A stretch of 64,000 nucleotides of DNA. Origin: Microbotryomycetes sp. JL201. Its lineage: Eukaryota > Basidiomycota > Microbotryomycetes. The notes under the pieces are model-generated. The model worked only from the letters and a program-made list of their open reading frames with translations. It was not told the DNA's origin and made no database searches. The position numbers were made by a program, and so were the translations under genes. The DNA is taken from the NCBI GenBank assembly GCA_033819885.1, contig JAQYUZ010000038.1, positions 3,735 to 67,734 on the forward strand, written 5' to 3'. Positions 31,701-42,668 of this stretch are shown one piece after another. Every line of letters starts with the position of its first letter. The first letter of the stretch is position 1.

Positions 31701-34418
31701 CCTCAGGCGTGTCACTTTCAAATTTACCAATCAACCCGTGCTCAATGTTGCCGGCGACTGTCGTCGCAAACAGCGTCGGCTCTTGCGAGACGAGTCCGAT
31801 CTGTGACCTCAGCCACCTGACATTGAGCGTCTTGAGCTCGCGTCCGTCAAGCATGATCGAGCCAGACATTGGGTCGTAAAACCTTTCGACTAGACCGATG
31901 ATGGTTGACTTGCCCGAGCCTGAACCGCCGACGAGCGCAGTCATTTTGCCACGCGGAAACATCGCGTTGAAATCGTACAAGACTTGAACGCCAGGTCGGG
32001 ACGGGTAAATAAAGTTGACGTTCCTGACTTGAATATCGCCGTCGACCTTTTCTGGCTTGTCGCCCTCCTCGGACGATGAGTCAATGACTGGAGTTCGGTC
32101 GATCGTTGTGTAGATTGCGCCTGCGGCGGCAACGGCGTACGACACGCTCTGCAAATTGGGCGCAATCTGGGCCAAGCTGAACGCGCCGATCAGAATGCTG
32201 AAAAACACATTGACGACCTGGCCCGAGGTCGCGTCTCCGCTTAGGATCAACGTCGTGCCAAAGTAAAAGGCGAGAGCGTCTAAGAATACAGTCAACATAG
32301 GCTGATCCGTCTGCAGCATGCGCCAGCACGACTCACAAGAGCTGTAAATGATGAAGAAAAAGACAGCCAGTCCGAGAGCGTTGGCAAAGGCGGATCGTTT
32401 GCCTATATCCAGGGCGCGAACGTTCGGCACGTCATACATGGATGCAAGTTTGCCCTGAGTTCCGAACGCGTGCGCGTTGCGGACGCTCGAGATGACTTCT
32501 TCGGCCAGTGTCGAACCCTTCGCCGTCTCTTCGAGCATCTGCTGCTTGTATTTCGAAATGAACTTGTTCATGACGGCACCAGCGATGGCAATGCATGGGA
32601 TGATGCTCGAGATGGCGAGCGCGAGGCGCCAGTTTCGGATAAAGGCGATGACGAAGCCTGTTTGGCGAAACGGATTAGCAGAAGGACTGTGCTCGGCATG
32701 GCAACCATGCTCACCAGTCACAAAGGTGCTCAAAAACATGACAGTGATTGAGATCTTGTCCGAGATGCCTTCCTGAATTAGATGCGTGTCTGTCTCGATG
32801 CGCGTTGTCACTTCACCCGGGCCGAGCTTGTCGAAATACGCAATGTTCTGCCGGAGTACTGCACGAAGGTATGCTTCTCGCACTCGTCGAGTGATCCGTT
32901 CACCTGTGTCGTCGGCAAGCGGCGTAAGCTTACAGTGAACCGCCGGAGAATGAAGTTGAAAGGCAAAAAAAAAACAAGAACACGAAAGAAATCCCACAGT
33001 ACACGAGAACAGCAGTGACTCACCTGTGAAAATCCATGTTGCCATGTATAACATTGTAGTCACGAGCATGCCAATCCCAATGTATACTAAATACAAGACA
33101 TCTTGGTCCACGACGTCAAAAAGCGAGTTTCGAGCGTTTTCAACGGCAATTTGAGCGCTAGGGCCCGGTTGCTGCGACGCTTCAGCGAGTGTTCTTGCAT
33201 AGTTTGTGAATGCCGAAGTCAAAGAGCCAAACACGACTGTCATCAGTGGCTGGGTCGCGCCACTCACTGCACTCCCGTACGTGAGTCATTCGAGTCTCGT
33301 TGTGGCAAAGCGCACTCACCGATAGCGGCGATGAGGCCAATAAAGTTGAGTGCAAGCTCGAACTTTGTAGCAAAGCGAAACAGTTCGCTGCAAAGCGGTG
33401 AGACGGTTTCAGCCACGGGTTTTCGCCGCGCATACCCTGCTATCCCTGACTCACGCAAACTTGACAGGCGGGCGCTTGTCAACGTGACTGACAATTGGAA
33501 AGTCTAGTCAGGTAGATGCTCGCGGGCCATTGTCGGTTCAGCTCACACTTGGTCAAACACAATCTTGCGCTCCTCTTCTGTCAATTTGGCCAATTCTGGG
33601 CTGTCCATCGTGATGTCCTCAGATCCGGAATCGGATGAAGAGTCCGAGGTGTCTTTTGACTTTTCATTAGCGTGTCGTTTGTGTTTCTTTGACTTTGGTT
33701 TCTTGTTGTTGGCGAGCTTTGCGACGACCTTGTCTTCCTTTGGGGCAACTGCCTTTTCCGATAGTGGTTCGTGAGTGTCTGACAAGCGCGTCTCGTCGCT
33801 GGCATTGCCATCGCTTGCGTGCACGGCAGCGGATGGTGCGTTCACCAACTCCGTGGACATTTCTGTGGCTCGTGCGCTCGAGGTCGAAACAAGCCCATCT
33901 TGTTGTCCAACAGCTGAAGGTGCTGCGGATGTATTGAACCTTGTCGTGCCGTCATCGTCGCGCGCCTGTGAATTGTTTTCGATCGCGCGCGCCGACAAAG
34001 ACGGCGGACGCTGGATCGTGCCCGTCGACTCGAAGCTCGGCCTCGTCGCGCTGCTGTCTGCGTCGTCGGTATCTGTACGGTTGCCTCCTTCGGTCGCGGA
34101 CTCGTACACGCTCGTGTCTGTGCGGTATCCGGTCCGGCTTGGCGTCTCTGACGGGCGACCTGACACTGAACCTGAACCTGCTGCTTGTTGCTGCCGAGTC
34201 CCATGAGATACGGCACTGATGAAGGATCCACTGCGCCTGCGCGACTCGTCGTCGTTGTCAGCGAGGAATTCGAGCTGGCCGTTGTCATGGTCGTCCTGCT
34301 CCTGCTCGCGACCAAACTTGTTTGTCGTTGTGCGATCCAGCCCGGCGCCCGTCGTCGGCACTTGTTCGCCAAGTGCACCCAACGCCGGGTCAAGGTGCCC
34401 GCCCGCAAGGTTGGACAT
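28789..34418 (-). CDS. full-size ABCB (MDR/P-glycoprotein-type) multidrug or pheromone exporter
   Basis: This is an ATP-driven exporter with TMD1-NBD1-TMD2-NBD2 order. NBD1 has Walker [10 protein letters not shown], signature [15 protein letters not shown] and Walker B ILLLDE. NBD2 has [26 protein letters not shown] and ILLLDE. The D-loop (ATSALD) follows each Walker B after an intron, and the H-loop histidines are present ([16 protein letters not shown]). TMD1 begins near 33300 ([17 protein letters not shown]). The linker has [19 protein letters not shown]. The C-terminus is [16 protein letters not shown], stop at 28789. An acidic, Ser/Lys-rich N-terminal extension of about 300 residues is longer than usual for fungal ABCB proteins. 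ATG 34418 ([14 protein letters not shown]) is chosen; the frame is open about 45 codons further up to a TAA, without an ATG. Confidence 0.93.
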
Positions 34419-34623
34419 GGTCTGTTTTTGGTACGAGATGCTGGGCCGAGTGGTGCGAACCCACGAGGTTCGATGCGCTGCTGCGAGTGCCTGCGACTGC
34501 GCCTGCGCGCGCGACTGCGAGTCGCTTGGATCGTCGGATCCGCCGTCGGAAGCGCCGTGAGGCCCCTTTTCTTATAGAGGCACCACTCTTCTGTCATTTC
34601 AAATTCGTATTCGTACACAAATC

Positions 34624-36410
34624 TCAACGAAAAATCTTGTTCAGCTTGGCTTTCAATCCCCTCTCTGCACCAGAAATCAATAGCGACCTGTTGCCGGTCA
34701 GCGTGCGTTCCTTTCGTATCTTGACCCAATGTGGCGGCGGCAAACTCACTTTGCGACGTCGGATCCTCTGTAATGTCGGTTGCACGCATGCTGTCACTGA
34801 CAGCGGCGGCTCCCTGTCAAGCAACCAAATGAGCACTAAAAAGTCCCCAAAAGCGAGATTCCAAACTGACCGACTTGGGATCAGCAGACGGCTGACCGCG
34901 TCCGGTCGAACTCGCAGGTACGTCGCTTTCTGCCGTCGATCCGAGACCACCTCCGCTCGACAAAAGCGTTTGCGCCGACTGAAGCGCGAAATCAACACTC
35001 AAAAGGGCGTTCATCAACTGCCGCTCGTCACTCGCCAAGACTGACCTTGGTCTCTGGGTCAGGTCCGACTCCACGCCCGCTACCAGTCAAAGTGTCGTGC
35101 TTGGTGCCGGCAAACTCGCCTGGAGTAAAGTCACTTTGGTCTTTTTTGTAATCGACAGATCCAGCTTGAGAGCCCGTGTACATGGGCGCGCCTGCGCTCG
35201 GGTGCTTATAGTCCACAGACGAACCCGAGCCTGCGCCACTCGCTCCGCCGGCAGTGAATGAGGCGGGGGCGAGACCAGACTTTTCAGTAGTTGAGCCTTT
35301 CGAAGCGAGGTCATCAGAGCCTCCCTTGGCCAAGTGCGTCACGTCTGAAGCAGAGATGGTCGAAGTCGGCTCGACGTCCTTAAGGTCGGCGTACTGCGAA
35401 GAGGTTGAAGACGTTGTGCTCGAGGTAGACTCGTCCTTTCGTCCGCCGACGATAGAGGCAGGGAGGTACGCTTGTGCAGTCGAAGCGACGGAATCCTTCG
35501 TCGAAGTTGCCGCCGATGTGGCGCGTTCAGTCAGAGTCGGGCCACCCATTGTCGTGCTCGTCTGAAACGCGTGTGTCAGCGCTAGTAACGCATTACCTTG
35601 GGAAGATCAAGGTCTCACCTGACTGGTGCTCGAAGCAGTACTGTCGGCAGGCTGCGATTGATCGCATCAGTGAGCCGGTAAACTTGTCCGCCGTTTGTCT
35701 CTACTCACCTTGCCGCCGAGAGCCCCGCCGAGAGCCGTCGGCAAGTATCCTTTCACAGTTTCGAGAGCATTCTGTGCCGCCTGTTGCGCACCACCAACAA
35801 CACCTTGACCTTGTCCGGCTTGCTGCGTCTGTCCTTGAACAGCCGAAGCAGCCGATGACGTGGCCGAGCTCAACGTCGATTTTGCCGTTTCAACACCAGC
35901 TTGAACTTTTTCGGCCAACACGGGTGAAACCTTTTCAATCGCCGCCAAGGGTGCAGTCAAAGCGACACCAGCGATACCAGCAGCAAGGTTGTCCACATGC
36001 TTGGTCGCGTCATTCATGTCGTCTTTGGACTGGGGCGCGACGAGACCAGATTGGTGAGCCTGACTAGCCACGGTCGATTCTATCGTCTCGGCGGTGCGTC
36101 CAGGTACAGTCGAGTCTTGTGTAGTGTGTGCACGAGCGTCAGCCGAGCCGCCAAGGCCGACAGTTGAAGGATCCGAGCTCGTGACGTGCGTGACTCCTCG
36201 ACCGGACAAAGACGGCAAAGACGAAGCAAACGCAGTCTCGTCCGACATCTTGCGAGATTCAGTCGTCACTGGAGGCAACGATGCCGAGCCTGCGCTACGA
36301 CTCGGAGACGACAAACCGCCATCGAGTGCGCTCGCAAACTCGCCTCCTGCACTCGCGCTCACGTTCGCGGGCACGGTCTGTTGCAAGCGGGCAGAATCTT
36401 CAAAGGACAT
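34624..36410 (-). CDS. uncharacterised Ser/Thr/Ala/Gly-rich protein
   Basis: I do not recognise it. ATG at 36410 (MSFEDSARLQQTVPAN). Exons give a low-complexity Ser/Thr region, AGIAGVALTAPLAAIEKVSP (a possible amphipathic or membrane-associated helix), then repeated Ala/Gln/Gly stretches (STLSSATSSAASAVQ, ALETVKGYLPTALGGALGGK) and TAQAYLPASIVGGRKDE, which echoes GYLPTALGG and suggests an internal repeat. After a further intron come SVDYKHPSAGAPMYTGSQ and SVDYKKDQ, another repeat. The last exon is probably SLLISGAERGLKAKLNKIFR, stop at 34624, but I could not find one splice choice that joins it in frame. The composition is like fungal stress or LEA-type hydrophilic proteins; function unknown. 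Confidence 0.55.
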
Positions 36411-36592
36411 GCTGTCGGAAAAAAAGGGGATGAAGAAAGGAGAGAGAACCCGAAACAAAGCGCCAGAGTTTTGAATCCTGACGCGCACGCACGCGCGCGA
36501 GTTGCTCGGCGCGTCATAAGTCGCAGTACGAGAGCCTCATCGTCACGTGACATGCATACAAGCACCGCCACGGGAACCAAACCTGTTCGACT

Positions 36593-38735
36593 CTACATCA
36601 CGCTTCTACCAAGCAAGACTGCTCCCATTTCTCGCTCAAACTCGTTCCAACCCTCGTCGTCAGCTTCTTGAAATTCCGACGCTTCGCTGCGCAGCGCGAG
36701 CTCGACCTCAAAGATCATCTCGCTCACGTCGTCCAACTCGACACCGTACCAAATATCGTCAGATGTATCGGTTTGTGCGTCTCCAAATTCGTCTTGCAGG
36801 CTCTTGTCGTGAATACCCCATCCCCTCAGTAGCTGGATCAAGTTTGGATCCGGTTCTTGGCGTTCGAAACGGACATTCTTCTCTTCAATGTCATCGAACG
36901 GCAAAGGTGGCGGGGTCAGAAAAATTTCGCGCGCCGCTCTGACAGATTCGAGGTATTCTTCACGGTCTGCGGGCTGATACCGACTTTGCGACTCGAGCGC
37001 CGCTTCGATCGAGCCATATTGCCTGTGTTGCAAAGCTCATAAGTCGGTCGATGCTCAAGACGCACGAAGCCAATACGTTGCCGCACTTGATAAACTGCAG
37101 AGCGCGCAAGGGTCCAACACTGCAATCTCGCAAAACTCAGTCTCAACAGACTTGATCAGACAGCGCGCGCACGCTTACAGCGGGATTCGCTCGGTAAAAT
37201 CAGTCCCGCAAAGCAACGCAAAGTCGACAAATTGGTCACGTGACAAGCCTAGAGCCTCGCGAAGCTGTCCAGCGTCAAGCACGTTCATCAAGTCGTGCGC
37301 TCGAGGCGGTCCTTTTGCTGCAGACGCAAAAATGTCAAAGGCGTCCGACAAGTCGTCCGGCAAGCTCGCTCGCGAAGCAGAAACCGATTCAGCCGAGCCT
37401 CCGTCCAGAACAGGCTGAGGCACGACAGAGATGCGACGGAGCAGAGGCGCGCCGTAAACTACCACGTCAGTATCTTCCGACACGACATAGTCGACAACAC
37501 CACGCAAGTACAAGGCTGAACACAAGCCTTCGGCTTCGTACGGTGCATCATCAGACGGTCTGAGCCAAGGAATGCCGAGCGCCGAGATCAAAGTCTGCAA
37601 GTCGGACCATGAGCATGATCGCGACACACACGCGCAACCGATAGCTGACCTGCGTATCTTCAAATGCGTGTCTCGGTACGCCAAGCGATCGAAAAAGGTA
37701 CGTCGAACCAAGTTCGTCAGATCGAGAGATGGCCGCTGCGAGGTCACTGTCGCTTCCCGTCTCGGCGTCTGGGATCGCTTCGGCATCATATGCCGTCTCA
37801 GATTCGCGCACAATGGCCTCATAGAACAGCTGCTCTTGCTGCGTCAGTAAAATCTGGTTGCGCGAGTACACCGGGTTGGCGCGATCTTGCTGAAAAGATG
37901 TGTACAGTTGCTGAATTGCTGCGAGTGGTTGTTGAAGTCGTTCTCGAACGCTTTCAAGTAGAGACGGGCGGGAAGACGTATATGCTTCCTGCTCGGGCTG
38001 TCCAGCTGCTCGGTCCGTGAGCGAGTCCGTCGAGAACTGTGCCGGAACCTCCTCATGCTCGCGTAGAGGTACGGGCGGTGGAATTTCAGTGACGGTTGAA
38101 GGCAAAGACGATGCATCGGGAGCGCTTCCTCTTTCAGCTCGCATCCTGGACGGCTCCTCGCGCGGCGGGACCGCCTGCTCATCCGTCACGAGTGTGGCGT
38201 CTTCCGGAGGAGGCGAAATGGGCGGCTGCGACTCGGCCTCGAGGACAGTAGCATTCTCTTTCAGCGCCCGCGCCAGGAACGCGCGGTCCTGCTGCTCCAC
38301 GGATCCCCATACCATTTTGAGCTCCCTCAACCTTTCGCCCCTGTCGCCCTCGGCCAGGCTCCGCATCTGCTCCGTCTCGCGTTTTTTCTTTCGTTTCTTG
38401 ACCTCGTTTGTCTTTGCAGGTACTCGCGTCGCGCCGTCAAACACGACAACCGATTTGATGCCGTTCTTGTCGAGCGCCTTCAATAGCCAATACCAGCCTC
38501 GCACGTGGCGATGTCTCTGCCTCTTGACTGCCAGACTTTCGGATTCTTGTGTTTCACTAAAAGCCGAAGGGAACAGGAGTTCTGGCAAAGGTTTGCCGGC
38601 ATAGTGAAACTTTGTCGTCAACAAGTTGGCGTCGATCGCGACCGTCTTGTTACGCAGGGATGCCAGTGATGGAACGGGTTTGATGGCGTGAGGTGCATAT
38701 TTCTTTACGACTTGGCCTAGGTCGCGCACGCCCAT
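36593..38735 (-). CDS. XPG/FEN-type structure-specific nuclease
   Basis: This is a flap or gap endonuclease-like enzyme of the PIN-like superfamily. The XPG-N motif is at the start (MGVRDLGQVVKKYAPHAIK, then VAIDANLLTTKFHYAG with the first Asp; VVVFDGATRVPAKTNE with the second). A spacer of about 200 low-complexity residues follows, then the XPG-I region: LISALGIPWLRPSDDAPYEA, EGLCSALYL (the EAE acids) and YVVSEDTDVVVYGAPLLRR (DxD). Then FALLCGTDFTERIP gives the last metal-binding Asp and leads into the helix-hairpin-helix. All catalytic acids are present. The spacer is more like Rad2/XPG than FEN1, but the total (about 640 residues) is shorter than Rad2. I see no PCNA box. The exact subfamily is not settled. 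Confidence 0.87.
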
Positions 38736-39442
38736 CGTTCAATGCATCCGTCAGGAGTGAGGTCGGCGAGGCCTGAGCGTTACCACTGACGGACGTGGCG
38801 CTGTCGTGCGCGCGACGCAAGTGGACGGTTGCACTCGAGTTGAGAGAGTCTGATTCAGTTGACCGTGCAAGTTGCAGAAGAGTGCTGTCAAGCGGCGGGC
38901 CGAAAGGATATCCCACACGAGCAGGCGTGCTGTGCGCTCGGAGGTCAAAGCGGCACCTGTATGCACCCTCGAAGCTTGGCAGTCTGATCGTGCAACCTTT
39001 TTGAGTACAACGTCGCGCGTCGACGGAGGGTTGATGACGTCGAGCAAGCTCAGTGGTCTTCACAGCGCGTGTCCGGCTGGAACAAGATCGAAAAGGTTGT
39101 ATAGACTTATGAGGTATGGAGCAGGAGAGCGTCAGATCGACAGCTCGAACCGTGTCGCCATGGGCGAGAACAACGGCCAAAGCGAGCGAGCCGAGACGCC
39201 CCCATCGTGTGGCATCATTTGGTGACTTGTCGCACGTGTACTTTTCGATGTGGGATATAGTTCGTCATCTCAAGCCTGCTTCCATGTATTGCGCGCACAG
39301 GAGACTGGTGCCGGCTTGTCGCGCTCAGGCCCCTCGCGAGTTGAGCTCCTCGCACGCCAAAGCTGACTGCAGGTCCTAGCTCGGGGGAGACGCGCGTGGC
39401 CACGCGTTACTCGAGCTATTTGTCTTGTTCTGCGCTCGAACG
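38736..39442. other. intergenic with unresolved - strand coding potential
   Basis: On the - strand a frame open over 39180-38650 contains protein-like text (GAYRCRFDLRAHSTPARVG, YPFGPPLDSTLLQLARSTES). It runs into the start of the XPG-type gene. Another frame just upstream reads LLDVINPPSTRDVVLKK, and a third begins MMPHDGGVSARSLWPLFSP near 39205. I could not assemble these with normal introns. It may be a small spliced gene, a decayed gene, or chance. The right part (39250-39442) is the promoter of the zinc-cluster gene and contains one ACGCGT at 39402. Confidence 0.3.
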
Positions 39443-40581
39443 ATGAAGCGCAGTGCGGCAACGGCCTTGGGCGCGTCCACGAGCAGCGCCCCGAGCGCTC
39501 GTACACGTCTCACGGCGCAACCCGTACCGCCACTGGTCCGCGGAAGCATGCGAAGCCGCTACAACTATGAGTACAACAGCCGAGACTTGAGCCGGTGGTC
39601 GCAGGACGAAGGGGATCATAGCAGTCACTCGTCGGGTCGACAAGGCTCAGACGAGGAGCAGCAGGACAGCAATGGCATCAAAGCTCGGCGATCACGACTC
39701 GTCAACAATGCAAGACATAATCCTCAGCCGATCGCGAGCGGGTCTGGCGTTCTCGTCGAGGACATGTCCGCACCTCCTGGAGCTGGCGCTGGCGCTGCCG
39801 CAAGAAACGACTTAGAGTTCGGCGGCGAGCGCGACTACGACTCGTTCGATGAAGAGGACGAGCTAGACGACTCGAAAAGGCGGAGCACACGCAGCGGCAA
39901 GTCGCTCTCGAGCGGCAGAGTCCCACCAAAGACGCGAAACCGAAAAAGACGGTCGACGAAAGCTTGCTGTGGGTTGCACTGTTTCTGAGCACGGACAATG
40001 CCTGATCTTGCCTTTGCAGTGGCTTGCCGTGAACAAAAGGTGCATGACAGATGCTCTATCAAGTTTAGCCTTGCTGAACGTCACCTGTCATTTTCAGGTC
40101 AAGTGCCAAGGCGCCTCAAACCCGCCGTGCGAAAGATGCAAGAAGCTCAAATTCGATTGCAAATTTACGGCAGGGTTCAAAAACAAGTAAGAAGGGCGCT
40201 TATCATTGGCGTATCTTTGCTGACATCGACTCGACGAACAGCGCCGAACTGACCGAGTGGCAGATAAGAGTCGAAAGTTCACTTCAGTACATGGGTCAAG
40301 TCCTGAACGCTGTCATCGGAACGCTGGCTGTTGCAGGTCTCGAGGTGCCTCGTGTGCCGAACCCTCATGTCGAAGAGGAGCAGGATGATTTGAACGCTGA
40401 GCTGGCGCGCAACATGCAAGTCGTCGCGCACGATACTGAGACCGTCGCTAGCACGGCCGCTCAGATCGCCCGACAGCGCGCCGACGATGAAGTAGACGAT
40501 CGCATCGAGTCAGTAGAACCTGACGTGGTCGAACATCGCACAAGCAAAGGCTACGACACCGAAGGATACTCGAGTTATTGA
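39443..40581 (+). CDS. Zn2Cys6 binuclear-cluster transcription regulator (short form)
   Basis: After an acidic, Ser-rich N-terminus (MKRSAATALGASTSSAPSAR) comes a basic stretch PPKTRNRKRRSTKAC, split by introns from LACREQK and VKCQGASNPPCERCKKLKFD. When joined they give CX2CX6CX7CX2CX6C, the fungal Gal4-type cluster. The following part (ELTEWQIRVESSLQYMGQVL) may form the dimerisation helix. The protein ends early (about 290 residues, DTEGYSSY) and has no fungal-specific middle homology domain. It lies next to a reductase/dehydrogenase group, so local regulation is possible, but nothing shows it. Confidence 0.85.
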
Positions 40582-40777
40582 AACTGCGTGATGAAGAGGT
40601 CGCCTCGGCTTCTAATTGCGATCACCTTTGATTCACTGTCTTCATTTGTTGTTGTTGTCTTAGTGCATGCTCGCTTATGCATTGACTGGCGGACTGTTTC
40701 GTCCGTAAAGACTAGCTCGCTTGGCAATGCATAAGTACCATCGTCAAAAAGTAATGCTACCCGTCTGCAAATTGTTC

Positions 40778-42415
40778 TCAGAACATGCCCTCCTGCTCAG
40801 GAATGACGTTCTTGACTTTGCCCTTTTCGAAAAACTCGACCAAATTGTCCAAGACCATGTTTTCCATCTTCAACCGGCTCTCTCGAGTTTCAGTTCCTGT
40901 ACGGTCATTGAAACAAAGTCCGGGCGTCAGTCTAGCATCAACTTAAAAGCAGTATCGTGGAAAGCCAACTGACCCATGTGAGGCAAGACAGTCACGCGAT
41001 CATTCTCGAGCAGGGCGGGATTGATCTCTGGTTCGTTCGGGAATACGTCTAGACCAGCTGAACCGAGCTGTGTTTGGAGAACAAAGCCAAAGAAGCTCAA
41101 TTTGGGAAAAAGTGGCGAGATGCGTTTTGATCAACTGACCTGACCGCTTGCAAGAGCATCGAGCATGGCTTGCTCGTCTACGATACCACCTCGAGCAGTG
41201 TTGACGAGGCAGCTACCTTTTTTCATCTTGTCAAACTGAGCCTTGCCGAAGAATTTTTCGGTTTTAGGGTTCAGCGGGACGTGCAGAGAGACAATGTCCG
41301 ATTGCTCGAGAAGTTCATCAAGAGAAGGGCAGTAGGTAATGCTGTTCGGTGGCTGTAAAGACGGTCTCGGAATAAATCTTCGGGCCAATGTCTGGAGGAT
41401 GCGAGCACTTACAAACTCGGCGAGCAACTGCGCATCAAGTTGCTTGCGGTTGTGATAGATGATCCTCATGTCGAAAGCGAGTGCTCGCTTGGCGAGGGCT
41501 CGACCGCTGATTGTCGTCAATCGAGCATGTCAGAGGCGGTAATTGCAGTCGGTTCATAGCCTCGTACGTACATGCCGCCGAGTCCGACGATTCCAAGGAC
41601 CTGTTGAGTTGCGCACCGAGCATATCAGCTTCAATTGAACGCCGAACCTCCCTTTTGTCGATGACGAACCTTTTCCTCGGGATCGTTCTGCACAGCAGGA
41701 CTTGTACCCTGTTTGAACTTGCCCTCGTGCGCTCGAAGCTGAGCGTTCCAGAATTGACGCAATGCAGAGATGATCAAAAACATGGCTACGGTGGCGGTTC
41801 CAGCCGCGACGGCGTCGGGCGTGTTGCTGATTTGAATGCCTGGTGGTGCGCATGCGATGGTGTCGATGGACGCAGGAGCGAGGTACAAATATCGTCAGCA
41901 TATATAGTCGATTGGATTGTCGTGAAATGAACATGTGATGCTAGCAAAGGACTAACCTTTGTCGCTGCAAGCCTTGACGTCAATCGGCTGCAGACAAAGT
42001 GTGTTGAGCTTACGTGCACGTCGCGTGCGTCTCAAACCAATGTATACTGACATCGTAACCTGCTCCATGGTGCGCAATCACCTTGAGCGAGTCCGGCAAA
42101 GCGTTGACGAGCTCGGCGTTGCACGGTCCCAAACTGCCAAACGAGTTGTGGTACATGGCCTGGGCATGGCTGTACCTGCCACCTTGCGCGCAATCTTGGA
42201 AAAAGGCTTGTCGCGAAGCAGAATCAATCGTCTGTACACGACACGATCGTATTTGAATTCACGACCTGTCAGACCCCCACACGAAACACAAGCACTCTCA
42301 GGCCGGCTGGCTGTGGACGACGACTTGCCTGGATGTCAAACTTGTTGGCGAGAGCTGCGACTTCCTTGGTGGCAAAGTGCACTTGGCCGGCAACGAGGAT
42401 CAACGGACGTGACAT
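40778..42415 (-). CDS. D-2-hydroxyacid dehydrogenase (glyoxylate/hydroxypyruvate reductase type), copy A
   Basis: This is an NAD(P)-dependent reductase of 2-ketoacids. Exon 1 (42415-42329) encodes 29 residues to KFDIQ. A GC-AG intron joins TIDSASRQAFFQDCAQGG. Further exons give VIAHHGAGYD, GIQISNTPDAVAAGTATVAM, then GIVGLGGIGRALAKRALAF (Rossmann GxGxxG) and VSLHVPLNPKTEKFFGKAQF. They also give SCLVNTARGGIVDEQAMLDA with the catalytic Arg, GLDVFPNEPEINPALLEN with the Glu and VTVLPHMGQ with the His. It ends NVIPEQEGMF at 40778. The substrate is not decided by sequence. It is followed in tandem by copy B. Confidence 0.9.
42232..42328 (-). other. GC-AG intron 1 of dehydrogenase copy A
   Basis: On the - strand TTTGACATCCAG is followed by GCAAGTCGTCG, and the acceptor GTGTACAG precedes ACGATTGATTCT. 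The join FDIQ-TIDSASRQAFFQ aligns column by column with YTIK-TVPTSMTRADLIK of the uninterrupted copy B, which fixes both ends. 97 nt. Confidence 0.75.
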
Positions 42416-42668
42416 GGTGGTGCGTGAACAAGATTCTCTCGCCTCGCGTTCACAAACCGACCGCGGTCGCACGCGCGCACGTGTCGGCGAGCGGCCCGCT
42501 CGCTGCCGACGACCTAAAAACGAATCCCGTGCGGCCCGAGCGCGACTGCGATATACAGAATGACATGATGTGAGATGCAAATGCAAAAACATGAACGAAA
42601 TATACAAAGGAACGACATCCGACCGACGTAGACCAAAACGGACAACCCACCCGCGCGAGCGAGCGCTT

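Noticed and set aside
33842-34789. 315-codon - strand frame overlapping the ABC N-terminus
   Set aside because: Arg-rich shadow of the real frame over most of its length; only its first part may belong to the 3' end of the upstream hypothetical gene.
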